Shown here: positions 13,428 to 24,517 of the stretch, piece after piece
Layout of the letters: every line of letters begins with the position of its first letter
How positions within the stretch are numbered: position 1 is the stretch's first letter
From: Hysterangium stoloniferum
Taxonomy: Eukaryota > Basidiomycota > Agaricomycetes > Hysterangiales > Hysterangiaceae
NCBI GenBank assembly: GCA_015178975.1
Contig: WHVD01000044.1
Location: 496,001 to 560,000, forward strand
Reading direction: 5' to 3'
DNA length: 64,000 bases
Translations under genes and position numbers: made by a program
Notes under the pieces: generated by a model
The model's input: only the letters and a program-made list of their open reading frames with translations
Database searches by the model: none
Told to the model about the DNA's origin: nothing

Positions 13428-15854
13428 AACGGGGACAGTTCAAGATAATATGATACGTATGACACTTGTAGAAGTAGCCGATGGGACCCACGTACTACTA
13501 GAGCTATATCACGACTTATGTGGTTCATTATGCGCAAAGAGAATTTTTTATCCCATAATATCGACAAAGATTTCTATATCAGCTCGACGAAATTTCCACC
13601 ATGAGAACAGCTTGCACAGTGGTGTTCTTAAAAAAAGTTCATACCGGCTGCTGGGTTATGTCCTGTGGAGTGTGTGCTCGTCACAGCCCCAGACTCCGCA
13701 CGCGCATGCGGTTCATTTTGTAAGAATAGGGGTACATTGTGGTGGTACTCTGGATCCGGTGTGTCCGACAATGTTTGCTGGTGATGGCCACCGCGACCAA
13801 ACAAATCGCGGCATGTGTATGGCATTGGCAGGCTTTACTATTGGCCAGCATCCCCCCCCCCCCGCCGCCCCTCCAAATCTGATATTTGCACGTGGGACAC
13901 TACTGCAGAAATCTCACGTGGAATTAGAACGGCCAAACCGCACTGAGTCACTTTTGACATACCAATATAGTCTGGTGGCAGCCAGGGGCTAACAACCATA
14001 GCACAGTACCATGCGGAGTCGCACCAGTAGCCAATAAGGCTGTATATATCCTTGCCATCCAAGGGATATTGTACATGTCGAAGCGCTAGGAACCGATGTT
14101 CTCTATTTTGAATGCTGTTCGTTTTGAATTTCCAATGGATAATAGTATAGGAAAACATTATTTCCAGATGATCTATTTGCTCTTTGATGATATGTTCTTG
14201 TCAATCCAGGGCCTACCCCAATCTAAGGCCGCTCAAGGTCATGCAGAGTGCCAGTCATTGAGTAAGGGATTGGCGTGTACATTGCAAGTCCGGACGGGGA
14301 AGCCAAGAGAAACATCGGCGCAGGTTCCTTTGCCCCTGAGCTCTTGGTTTCAGAGTACTCACCGGGATTACGAGTATTTTCTCAACATGCAGAGAACTTA
14401 AGGTGTTCGAGAACCAAATTCCACCTTTGAAATATGCCACCACTCTTCAGGCTAGCTCATCAAATTAAACTTTAAGATATCATTGTTTGCACACTCATGT
14501 CCTATCATTCGTTCTCCCTCAGGGGTACCTATCAACTGATTATATTTGTACGTGGTTATAATTATAATAACAAACCAAAGAGAGAAAGCTCCTATCTTAC
14601 CGCTCACGAAGTTCTCAGGCTTGGCTCCAAGATACGATCTTACTTTGTGATGTGACAAATCAAAAGCTGGTTAGGATAACATAAGTACAAACTGCGGATT
14701 TCTCAATAAAAACATGGCTGGGCCTGTCACTTATGGCAGTAATTTGAATATGAGTACGTGTCTGTGTGTATCAGAAGGGCAACACTTGAATTGCCACATT
14801 GTGTCATGTATCATATGATTTGTACCATATATTAGAGTATACATACTACGAAGATGTATTACGAGTGTACAGATCAGGCATTCGTAATATAACCGCCAGA
14901 GGTTCCTAATAATTCACCTGGCAGACCATGTTGTGTTCTGCCAATCCTCACCGTCCCCTATCTTTCCAATAATGTATATGAGATTGTATAGGAAAGTTAG
15001 AAGGGGTAGAGGAGATGTCACAGAACGGACAGATGTTTAAGGAGACAAACGACGAACTCAGGTTCATATTGTCCAAATGTGGTCGCCAAATGCTGTGTGC
15101 CAAACGGGACGCAAAATGGACCTCCAGAAGTTACTTTGATTTGACACGGAACATCTTGCTCAAAACTGATCATTTTCTATAAAACGACGACCGCCGGACA
15201 GCGAGTTCGTTTTGCTACGTTTGTTCAAAATCGATCGCTTTGTACTTTGAGTCGGCATGAATATTTCGCAACGCAATATTATCACGTCCATCCTTCCCTT
15301 TAATCTACACTTATCATCTGAAGGTACACAGAAACACTCACCTTCTTAACTGATTTTCCTAATCGACCTGACTGGCACCTTGAAATGCAACCATATCAAA
15401 TTGGGACAAGCACCGCAGAAGATAACCTATTCAAATTTAGCAAACTATTGACATATTCTATTCTGTATAATTCGACACCTGAATTGTCTTAACCTCTAGT
15501 GAAATAATCTGTGTTTTCACATGATCGTTCGCTAAGCGACATGCGCCTGCAAAGGCGCCATCAGTGGCCATGCCCCCGGAGCAGCCATGTGGAATTGGAT
15601 ATCTTGATGTTTTAGCCTGGATTAAAAATATACATGAATATGGGGTGCTTTAGCAGGTTACATATGATTAAAAGCACTCATATATAAAGAAATAATATGT
15701 GGCAATTCAAACAATATGCTGTGAGAATTAAGTATAAGCTGGATACAAGATATGTAATAACTTAGTATTGTTGGGATTTATTGGGATATGTTGCAAGCCA
15801 TTGGGCTTTATGACAAGCAGCTATGTCATACATTACAGTAGCTTAGTCATCAGT
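13428..15854. other. long gene-free stretch
   Basis: No protein family was recognised on either strand. Several open frames of 60-220 codons are present but lack splice-consistent extensions and known motifs. A poly-C run lies at about 13851-13864. The stretch ends at the boundary of the transposon block. Confidence 0.4.
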
Positions 15855-16423
15855 TGTATTTACTAAGGGCTTTGTCAGAAACTTATTCCAGAACTATCGG
15901 AAGTCACCAGAAATGTGGAAACTATCGGATATCAGGACATCGGCTTCAGCTTATGTGCTGCACCTCTATGCAAACACTTCGAAGTCCTTCATTTCAAAGA
16001 TGGGACTTACACTGGAAGGTATGGATATTCAGAGTTCTGAAGAGTTCCAAATATTGAGCGTACAGAAAGATGGAAGAGGGAATAAGAAACTAAGTCAATA
16101 TCAGATCTAAAGTAAAGTACAAATTCCTGGAAACTAATATAAGTCTTTTCATTATTGTACTACAAACTAAGACCACAATAAGATGGAAACAGAAATATTT
16201 TAAAACGGGAATACAATAAGACAGATAAGAGAGACTATATTCCGAAACGGGAATATAACAAACAAATGAGTGAATACTTGTCAATGGACAAATTACCAAA
16301 TGTGGAACAAAGGAAAGTGTACAGAAGATACGGGAATTATGATGTTCTGTAGTCGGAAGTCGAGGATTGGATAATCGGGAGTTGGAAGTCGGATATTGAA
16401 GTATCCAGGAACAGGTCATAACA
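15855..16423 (-). repeat. 3' LTR of element 2
   Basis: Reverse complement is clearly related to the LTR of element 1. It begins TGTTATGACCTGTTCCTGG (read on the minus strand) and ends in TACA. It contains the AGATCTGATAT word and the CAGC..GCTG hairpin also found in element 1. The polypurine tract complement (CCCCCCTGTT) lies just to the right. Confidence 0.82.
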
Positions 16424-17376
16424 GTACCCCCCTGTTAGGCTGAAGTCCCATAGAGGTGATTAGATACTGAAAGTTGAAGTGACGGTTGATCGTTATGTGT
16501 CGTGAAATTTACGCAATTCTGGAAGTGAGAGTTTTGGCTGCTGGTCTGAGTATAAAAACTTCCAAATATTCAAATTAATGATTTAGTTTCTTTAACCACA
16601 ACTTGCATGTCGATTCGTCAACCACTTTATACCATTACTCCAGAAGATTCAGATGCTGAAATTGCCTGAGGGGAAGTGGCAACAAGAGGAGGAGGAGGAG
16701 AGGGTGTTGATGTGGGAATTTGTTACGACCCGTTCCTGGATGTTTCAATATCCAACTTCCAATCTCCGACTTCCGACCTCCGACCTCCGACTACAGAACA
16801 TCACAGTTACCGTATCATCCACATTCTTCATTTGTTCCACATTTGGTAATTTGTCCGTTGACAAGTATTCACTCGTTTGTTTGTTGTATTCCCGTTTTGG
16901 AATATTGTCTCTATTATGTCTTATTGTATTTCCGTTTAAACACACTTCCGTTTCCGTCTTATTATGGTCTTAGTTTGTAGTACAATAACGAGTAGACTTA
17001 TATTAGTTTCCGGAATTTGTACTTTACAGTGACCTCAAAAACCCTTTCCATGTTGAGCCCAAATGCAGTGTTTGAAGAACACCGCCTGGGAATTACACTT
17101 AGCTTTGGTGGAGTCATACATAGTACATCCTCTTGGCTACAATATTGCTCCCTGGGTCACGTGATTCCGATCACAGGGTGTAGAGGTATGATTAATTTAA
17201 AACAGCAATACCATGGAAAGGGTTTTTGCACTTTTGAACTGATGACTAGGATCTCAGTCAAATCATAGAATAATGGCTATTATTTGTTGGTACAAATAGA
17301 TATATACATGTAAATAGTATGTCTGAGTTTAAAAAAGTTCTCACACTTCCACACTTCTTGATTCCTAACCACCATC

Positions 17377-18395
17377 ATGGTCAGATCCCTCTCTCTTACT
17401 CAACAAAATACTATCCTCTCCTTGCTTGATTCTGGCCACTCTGGTGAAGCTATTGCCAAGAGAACTGGTGTAGCCCATCTGCCATATCCAAACTTTGCTC
17501 CAAACATTGTTCTCTCCTTCCCAAAGCTGTTGGGGGTTATCCCTCAAAGCTTTCTCCTACAAATATTTGACATGCTCAGCATCTCATCATCTCTGGCAAA
17601 GCTAAAAATGCTGTCCAAGTGACCAAAGCCCTTACCAACATTATCAACCAGCCCCTCTCTGCCAGTACAGTTCGCCTCCACTTGAAGAAAGCTGGTATGA
17701 AGGCTGTGGTCAAGTCAAAACGCCCCCTTCTTTCCACTAGACATCACAAAGCTCACTTGGACTTTGCCTATGCCCACAAGGATTGGACTATGGAGGACTA
17801 GAAGAAGGTTATATGGTCTGATGAAACCAAAATCAATCACCTAGGGTCAGATGGACGTAAATGGGCATGGAAAAGGGCAGGTGAAGGCCTTAATGATAGG
17901 CTGGTAGAGGGAACTCTGAAGTTTGGAGGAGGTTCTCTTATGATGTGGGGTTGTATGACTTGGGAGGGAGTTGGCTTTGCTAGCAAGATTGATGGTAGGA
18001 TGGATGGAGACCTCTATCTTCAAAATTTGAAGGATGAGCTCCAGCAAACCCTGGAGTATTATGGTCTCAATCCTTCTGACATCATCTTTCAGCAGGATAA
18101 TGACCCTAAGCATACCTGCAGGCTGGTCAAGAACTGGCTAGAAGAGCAAGAATTCAGGACTATGGTTTGGCCTGCACAGTCCCCAGACCTGAATCCTATT
18201 GAACATCTCTGGGGTTGTCTCAAGAGAAGGCTTGCAGAGCATGAAAACCCCCCCAATGGAATTCATGAATTGTGGGAAAGGATTCAAGTGGAGTGGGATA
18301 GAATACCAGTTGAGGAGTGTCAGAAATTGATTGAAAGCATGCATAGAAGGGTTCAGGCAGTGCTTAAAGCAAAAGGTGGTTATACCAAGTACTGA
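17377..18395 (+). pseudogene. Tc1-type DDE transposase, broken
   Basis: Starts MVRSLSLTQQNTILSLLDSG with a helix-turn-helix region, is frameshifted near 17480-17620, and resumes at VTKALTNIINQPLSASTVRL. An in-frame TAG lies in DWTMED*KKVIWSDE. The DD34E residues remain: D in WSDETK, D in FQQDNDPKHT, E in SPDLNPIEHLW. It ends KAKGGYTKY. It is clearly related to the better preserved transposase at 33842-34858. Confidence 0.9.
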
Positions 18396-18480
18396 TAATA
18401 TGTAAATACCCTGTTCAGTTCAGAAGTGCAAAAACCCTTTCCATGGTATTGCTGTTTTAAATTAATCATATCTCTATACC

Positions 18481-19202
18481 TGTTACGACCGTGTCGCAAC
18501 CCTATCGGTCCCGAGGTTATCACCACTTGTCAACATTTCAAGTCATCCTCTCGGAAACCATCGGCCCCGAAGCTGACGAATGTTTTCACGAAGATCAAAC
18601 TCCGTTTACACCCACGTCAAAATAACTCGTATTGTCTGGTCAAACTTTGATACATCCCCTTTATTATGTTGATCCGTCCAATCTTATGTTTTGCATATGT
18701 CTATCTATATTTGTAGTCCTTGAACTATTTCCTTTTATCGTAATCCCGCTCTCGGTTATCATCGGCCTCTGAACTAATCATAAACTTCCCGTTCCTAGTC
18801 AAGCTTATTGTTAATACCATGTTCCGCCCTTCTCCCCATTAGTATTTTCCAGACGCCTGTTACTTGTATATGAACCCACTGTAGTTGTAGTCACTAGGCA
18901 ATCAGAATATCGACTCAGAATACCCTCATACGCCTGTATCAGTCTCATACTAAGAATCCCCCCATCTGCCTTCGCATGCGCTCGCCCACTCCCGGCCCCG
19001 ACCCCTTGGCCCGATGCTCGACTTGTCCTTCGATTCCGATCGGTATCACGCTGAAAGGTACTCATTAGGATTAGTCTTCGCCCGCCCGAAATTTAAGGAC
19101 ATCCTACAGATATTTGCGAGGGCGCAGCACATAAGCTGAAGCCAAGTCCTTCCGATCGGTCCCTGTCGGCCACCGACATTAGTCAGTTTTCAGTTCTTAA
19201 CA
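18481..19202. mobile_element. solo LTR B inside Tc1 element A
   Basis: A 722-bp TGTTACGACCG..CTTAACA block flanked by ATACC at 18476-18480 and 19203-19207, the 5-bp duplication of an LTR element. It interrupts the right inverted repeat of the Tc1 element. It shares only end motifs and the CAGC..GCTG hairpin with the LTR of element 1, so it is a different family. No internal region remains. Confidence 0.87.
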
Positions 19203-19623
19203 ATACCCTGTGATTGGAATCACGTGACCCAGGGAGCAATATTGTAGCCAAGAGGATGTACTATGTATGACTCCACCAAAGCTAAGTGTAATTCCCACGC
19301 TGTAAGGCGGTGTTCTTCAAACACTGCATTTGGGGTCAACATGGAAAGGGTTTTTGAGGTCACTGTACCTTAGATCTGATATCGACTTAGTTTCTTATTC
19401 CTTCTCCCGTCTTTCTGTACGCTCGATATTCGGAACTCTTCGGAACTCTGAATATCCATATCTTCCATTGTAAGTTTTACTTCCGAAATTAAGGACATTG
19501 AGCATTTGCGTAGAGGTGCAGCACATAAGCTGAAGCCGACGTCCTGACCCTATCCACGAGTTTCCAACTTCCCGGTGACTTTCCAATAGTTCCGGAATAA
19601 GTTCCCGACATGGCACTTAACAG

Positions 19624-19635
19624 TATATCAGATCT
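19624..19635 (+). promoter_or_regulatory. primer-binding site, self-priming type
   Basis: Two bases after the 5' LTR comes ATATCAGATCT (19625-19635). It is the exact reverse complement of AGATCTGATAT inside the LTR (19372-19382; also 26136-26146), near the likely 5' end of the transcript. Tf1/sushi chromoviruses prime with the first 11 nt of their own RNA in just this way. No tRNA-like TGG site is seen. Confidence 0.65.
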
Positions 19636-19656
19636 CAACTCTGCGACTCGCTCATC

Positions 19657-20889
19657 ATGGGTCCCAAACACAAAGCTGCTGAAGGACCATCCCAACTTCA
19701 ATCCCCGTTGCAACTTTACACCACTCAATCCGAAACCCCTTTTCAGCCGACAACATCAGCTTCAGTCGAAGAAGTTACCGAGGAGGTTACCGAGGTAACA
19801 AAGGACACCAATGTTCACCACACTTCCGACAACGAAGCAGAAGATCAACCGGAGACATTGAAAAAGAAATCTTCCGATGAACCGACTGAAATGTTGTTTA
19901 TCAACTCCATTGTGAAATTCGCTGACTATTTGAAATCCGCTGAGGATAGTAAAGAATCTTCCCGCACCGGAGTCAAAGAACCCGAACCATTTACCGGCAA
20001 GGATCCGAAAAAATTGAAGAATTTCCTTCTTCAATGCCATTTCAGTTTCCATGATCGACCCACTGCATTTAAATCCAACAGTCGAAAAGTCAATTTTGCA
20101 CTCTCTTATCTCAAGGATACCGCTCAAGATTGGTTCGAACCCGGACTATCTGGAATATCCGATAAGACACCTGTATGGCTCGATGACTGGGACGCTTTTG
20201 TGGAAGAACTGGAAACTAATTTCGGACCTTACGATCAATCCGGCGAAGCGGAAAATGAACTGATGATGCTCAAGATGAAGGACAATCAACGAGTTTCCGA
20301 TTATCTCATCAAGTTCAATACCCTCGCCGCACGATGTGGATGGGATGATTCCGCCCTCAGACACCATTTCTATATGGGACTTCCTTCACGCCTTAAAGAT
20401 GAAATCTGCAAAGATGGAAAGCCTAAAACTCTCCAACTCATGCGGATGAAAGCTCAAACATCCGATGCCCGTTATTGGGAATGAAAAGCCGAGGTTTCTC
20501 GAGAAAACCCAACGGAACATTCTCAGAACAACAAGGCGTCGACTAGCAAGTCTTCTGGCAACAACTCAGGCAATAATACTGGCAACTCTGGCACTAATAC
20601 TGGCAAATCAACTTCCGACTGGAAAAAAGACAAGAAATCCAACAAGGAAAAACAGTCAACTTCCGACAAACCCGACATTTCCCATTTGTTGGGTACCGAC
20701 GGTAAACTCACCCCGAAGGAGAAACAACGACGTATGGACAACGACCTCTGCCTTTTCTGCAGGAAAGGTGGACACAAGGTTTCTGACTGTACCGTTAAAT
20801 CTAACTCTTCCAAGGCCCGCGCGGCAACTTCCACTATGACTACAACAACGTCCAAGGAAAAACCCGCCACAGAGCCAAAAAAAGAGTAA
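19657..20889 (+). pseudogene. gag of element 1
   Basis: Starts MGPKHKAAEGPSQ. A capsid-like retrotransposon gag region covers about residues 95-270 (PFTGKDPKKLKNFLLQC, YLIKFNTLAARCGW). A TGA at 20482-20484 (WE*KAEVS) breaks it; the frame then continues through an Asn/Ser/Gly linker to a zinc knuckle CLFCRKGGHKVSDC (CX2CX4HX4C). The TGA looks like a CGA arginine codon changed by C to T. Confidence 0.88.
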
Positions 20890-20899
20890 GCAACCCTCC

Positions 20900-21475
20900 G
20901 GAATCTGCATGGACAGAAGGTTGCATTGACTCTCTCCATGTTTCCGAGGTTATCCGTCTCAACGCGTCCGCTCTCTCTAATCCCGATTCATTATTTGTAA
21001 AACTCGTTTCTTACTTTCTTGAAAATTTAGTGTTCCGAGCTCTAATAGATTCCGGCTCCACACACTGTTTTGTAGATACCACCTTTGCCATGAAACATAA
21101 TCTGAAACTCCATTCTGTTCCCGCAATTTCCTTGTGTCTGTTTGACAGCACTAGCAATACGGCAATTACCCAAGCCTGCGACATGTCTATCCGGTTCCCT
21201 TGTGGAACATCCCAGACGGTTACTTTTTTCGTAACACAGTTGGACTCTAGCTGTTCGGTAGTTCTTGGATACAACTGTACAACTGGCTCACCTGATATAA
21301 TCCGTTGATTGACTGGGTATTGGGCAGTATTAATTTCTGAATTCCCGACACTCCGTTTCCTCCTGCACCGTCTTTTCCGGCCAATGCCTTTTCAGCATCT
21401 ACGGCATCTCCGGCTTCTACCGAAACCTCCGCGCCTCCAAAAATCTCTCTCATCAATGCTTCGGCATTTGTTAGG
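20900..21475 (+). pseudogene. aspartic protease region of element 1
   Basis: After a frame change around 20890 the reading is WTEGCIDSLHVSEVIRL, then ALIDSGSTHCFVD (DSG catalytic triad) and VLGYN. A short duplication (AACTGTAC) near 21282-21297 and a TGA in WLT*YNPLIDWVLG break the frame again before the reverse transcriptase. Confidence 0.82.
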
Positions 21476-22921
21476 GTGAGTAAACTGGATGGTTCGCAGT
21501 GTTTTTCAATCAGCTTAAAAGTTGATGAAGCATCTGGACGTTTTGCGACTCCAGAATTATCCGAGCTAAAAGCCGACCTGGAAGGAGTTCCCGAAAAATA
21601 TCATGATTTCACGGACATTTTCAGTAAGCAAAAAGCTGACCGGCTTGCACCACATAGGCCTTACGACTTAAAAATCGATATTGAGCCCGGTTCGAACCCT
21701 CCGTTAGGACCTATTTACCCATTATCCCAATCGGAACTTTCGTCTATTCGGGAGTTCTTGGATGAACATTTGTCGATAGGTTTTATCTGTCCCTCAAAGT
21801 CTCTGTATGGAGCACCTGTCCTTTTTGTCAGAAAGAAGGACGGCTCTCTTCAACTCTGTGTCGATTTCAGAGGATTAAATTCCATCACACGGAAAGACAA
21901 GTATCCACTTCCACTCGTTACCGATTTACTTGACGCCCCATGGAAAGCTCAGATCTACACCAAAATAGACCTCAAACATGCCTATCATTTGGTCCGAATT
22001 GCTGAGGGCGATGAATGGAAAACTGCTTTTCGGACTCGCTATGGATCCTTTGAATGGTTGGTTATGCCGTTCAGCCTTACCAACGCCCCTTCCACTTTTC
22101 AACGTTTTGTTAATGATATATTTTCCGACATGCTTGACGTATGTGTTATAGTCTATTTGGACGACATTTTGGTATTTTCCGAAGATCCCGCTCTTCACGA
22201 CGAACAAGTCCGTGAAGTTTTCCGAAGACTCCGTAAAAACGGTCTTTTCGCCAATGGTAAAAAATGCTACTTTGACATGGATTCTATTGAATACTTAGGC
22301 TTCATTATCGGACCTGATGGTCTCCGTATGGATGAAACCAAAGTTCAAGTTGTCCGTGATTGGCCTGAACCACGGAAAGTCAAGGATATTCAGTCATTTT
22401 TGGGTTTTGCCAACTTTTACTGTCGTTTTATTTGGAACTACTTGGATATTACAGTACCGCTCACTCGTCTTACCCGTAAAACTCAACCATGGGTCTTTGA
22501 CGACAAATGCCGCTCCACCTTTCAGACTTTAAAAAATGCTTTCACTTCTGCCCCGATTCTTTCCCATTGGAAACCTGATGTTCCGATTATTGTGGAAACC
22601 GATGCTTCCAATTATGCAATTGCCGCAATTCTTTCCATTCAAGATTCCGACGGTGAAATTCATCTGGTTGCATTCCTTTCTCGGACACTGAAAGTGTCCG
22701 AACTCAACTACGACGTTCATGACAAGGAACTTTTGGCAATTTTTGAAGCTTTTAAACATTGGCGCCATTATCTCGAAGGTTCTGCAACTCCCGTTGACAT
22801 TGTTACCGATCACAAAAATCTGGAATATTTTTCTACCACTAAACTTTTAACCCGCCGGCAAGCCCGCTGGTCCGAACACATCTATCCGAGCAACTTCCCT
22901 CTACTATCCAATTATGTGTAG
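21476..22921 (+). pseudogene. reverse transcriptase and RNase H of element 1
   Basis: 481 codons open. Contains [73 protein letters not shown] and the catalytic YLDDILVFS. The RNase H part has VETDASNYAIAAILS, NYDVHDKELLAI and VTDHKNLEYFSTTK. Against element 2 about 190 bp are missing after ARWSEH, removing the RNase H end and the HLGRKPDAMTRRW tether, and the frame is lost at HIYPSNFPLLSNYV*. Confidence 0.93.
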
Positions 22922-24085
22922 CGTCATGATTATGGACATTGAACAGTTACATCAAGATATCCTTTCCGCACTCACTTCCGATCTGGTTCTCAAGCCACAC
23001 CTAGAAGTTCCTGACAATCCGGACCAACCTCGATGGTCACAGGACTCTCAAGGTTTTATCCGTCTCAATGGATGTATCTACATTCCAGATTCCAACAATC
23101 TCCGACTCCGCGTACTTCAGTATAAACATGATCATCCAATCTCCGGACATTACGGCATTAACAATACTCTTGGTTTAATCCGTAGAGAATATACATGGCC
23201 CAACCTCCGAGATTTTGTAACCCAATTCTGTAAGTCATGCACCACCTGCTTACGCTCTAAGACCCAGAGGCATAAGCCGTACGGCCTTCTCAAGCAACTC
23301 CCGATACCGGAAAAACCCTGGAATTCAATTTCCATGGATTTTATCGAACAACTCCCGACTTCCGAAGGCTTTACTTTACATCCATTCTAGTTGTTGTGGA
23401 TCGATTCTCGAAACAAGGCATTTTCATACCCACTCATGATACAATCATGTCCTTACAATTAGCGGAACTTTTCATTATTCACGTATTTTCCAAACACGGA
23501 GTTCCATCTCACGTAACTTCCGATCGAGGTTCCAAGTTCGTCTCCCATTTCTTCCAAGCCCTCGGAAAAGCCCTCGACATGAAACTACACTTCACCTCAG
23601 GATATCACCCGGAACGTGATGGACAAATGGAACGTGTAAATCAAACATTGGAACAATATCTCTGCATCTATTGCAATTACCAACAGGACAACTGGAAATC
23701 CCTTCTCCCGATCGCAGAATTCGCCTACAATAACTCTCCGAATGCAACTACCGGCATATCTCCTTTCTTCGCCAACAAAGGCTATAATCCAAATCTCACC
23801 ATATATTCCAAACGAGATTTGGCTTCTGTCTGTGCTCAAGAATTTATTACCGACCTCGACGAATTACATCAAGAACTTCGGAAAGCTATTTCTTCTGCAC
23901 AGGAATATTATCAACGTTCCGCGGACAAAAACAGGATCCCACCTCCTAACTTTAAAATCGGTGATCAGGTTTTTGTAAAAGCTCAATTCTTCCATACTAC
24001 CCGACCTTCTAAAAAGCTCACTGAGAAATTCTTAGGACCTTTTGAAATTATAGCACAAGCTGGTTCTCTCTCATGGACTCTCTGA
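22914..24085 (+). pseudogene. integrase of element 1
   Basis: Zinc-binding HHCC part: HDHPISGHYGINNTLGLI followed by CKSCTTCLRSK. Catalytic core: D in SMDFIEQLPTS, D in TSDRGSKF, E in NQTLEQYL, in the usual spacing. A small insertion near 23375 shifts the frame (EGFTLHPF* in place of EGFTSILVVVDRF in element 2). It ends FEIIAQAGSLSWTL and then a TGA in front of the chromodomain segment. Confidence 0.92.
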
Positions 24086-24097
24086 CTTCCCGATAGT

Positions 24098-24421
24098 ATG
24101 CGAGCAGTTCACCCCGTTTTCCACGTTTCCATGTTAGAACCCTGTGTTCCTAACAAAATCCCGGAACGTATTCAACCTCCGTCCCCTCCGGTCATTATTG
24201 ACGGAGAACCCGAATTTGAAGTTTCCGAAATTTTGGATTCTAAAATCGACAATCACCGACGTACTTGTAAATTGCTCTATTTAGTCAAATGGGCAGGCTA
24301 TGAAGGTACCGACGAGGAAACTTCATGGATATTGGCCACAGAACTTGGACACGCTATGGAAATTGTTACTGACTTCCACACAGCTTATCCAAACAAACCC
24401 GGACCTTTATCATCACTTTAA
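24098..24421 (+). pseudogene. integrase C-terminus with chromodomain
   Basis: Continues the integrase after the TGA at 24083-24085: MRAVHPVFHVSMLEPCVP, then a chromodomain EFEVSEILDSKID .. LLYLVKWAGYEGTDEETSWI. This places the element among the chromoviruses, whose chromodomain targets integration to marked chromatin. The TGA again sits where related elements have Arg (WTLRLPDS). Confidence 0.9.
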
Positions 24422-24517
24422 TCCTTTTCTGTTTTCTTTCTGTTCAGTTTCCGACACTCCCGACACTTCCGATATCACACTCGTTTTAGGTTTTGCAAGT
24501 CAAAAATATTATTAGGA

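Larger units (their letters stand above)
17027..19365 (+). mobile_element. Tc1/mariner element A inside the LTR
   Basis: Ends are CAGTGACCTCAAAAACCC and its reverse complement, with long terminal inverted repeats (about 170 bp outermost, with an inner related arm around 17186-17250 and 18415-18480). TA is duplicated at 17025-17026 and 19366-19367, as this superfamily does. The same site in the uninterrupted 3' LTR (26126-26140) serves as the empty-site control. It encodes a broken transposase and carries a solo LTR in its right arm. Confidence 0.93.
16731..19622 (+). repeat. 5' LTR of element 1, interrupted
   Basis: LTR sequence occupies 16731-17026 and 19368-19622. The Tc1/mariner element at 17027-19365 sits between them, at a TA a few bases before the presumed start of the R region. 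With the insert removed the LTR is about 550 bp, against 564 bp for the 3' LTR. Confidence 0.9.

Noticed and set aside
13324-13992. 222-codon open frame starting inside the transporter's last exon
   Set aside because: Its first part is the wrong frame of the transporter and the rest has no known motif.
16653-17268. Open frames across the 5' LTR and Tc1 end
   Set aside because: They are non-coding LTR and inverted-repeat sequence; related frames recur only because the LTRs are homologous.
19395-19728. Minus-strand frame with LQLMCCTSTQMLNVLNFG
   Set aside because: It is the reverse reading of LTR sequence and is repeated in each LTR copy.
21680-21705. GGTTCGAACC tRNA T-loop-like sequence
   Set aside because: It lies inside the reverse transcriptase reading frame of element 1, and no acceptor stem or D-arm surrounds it.
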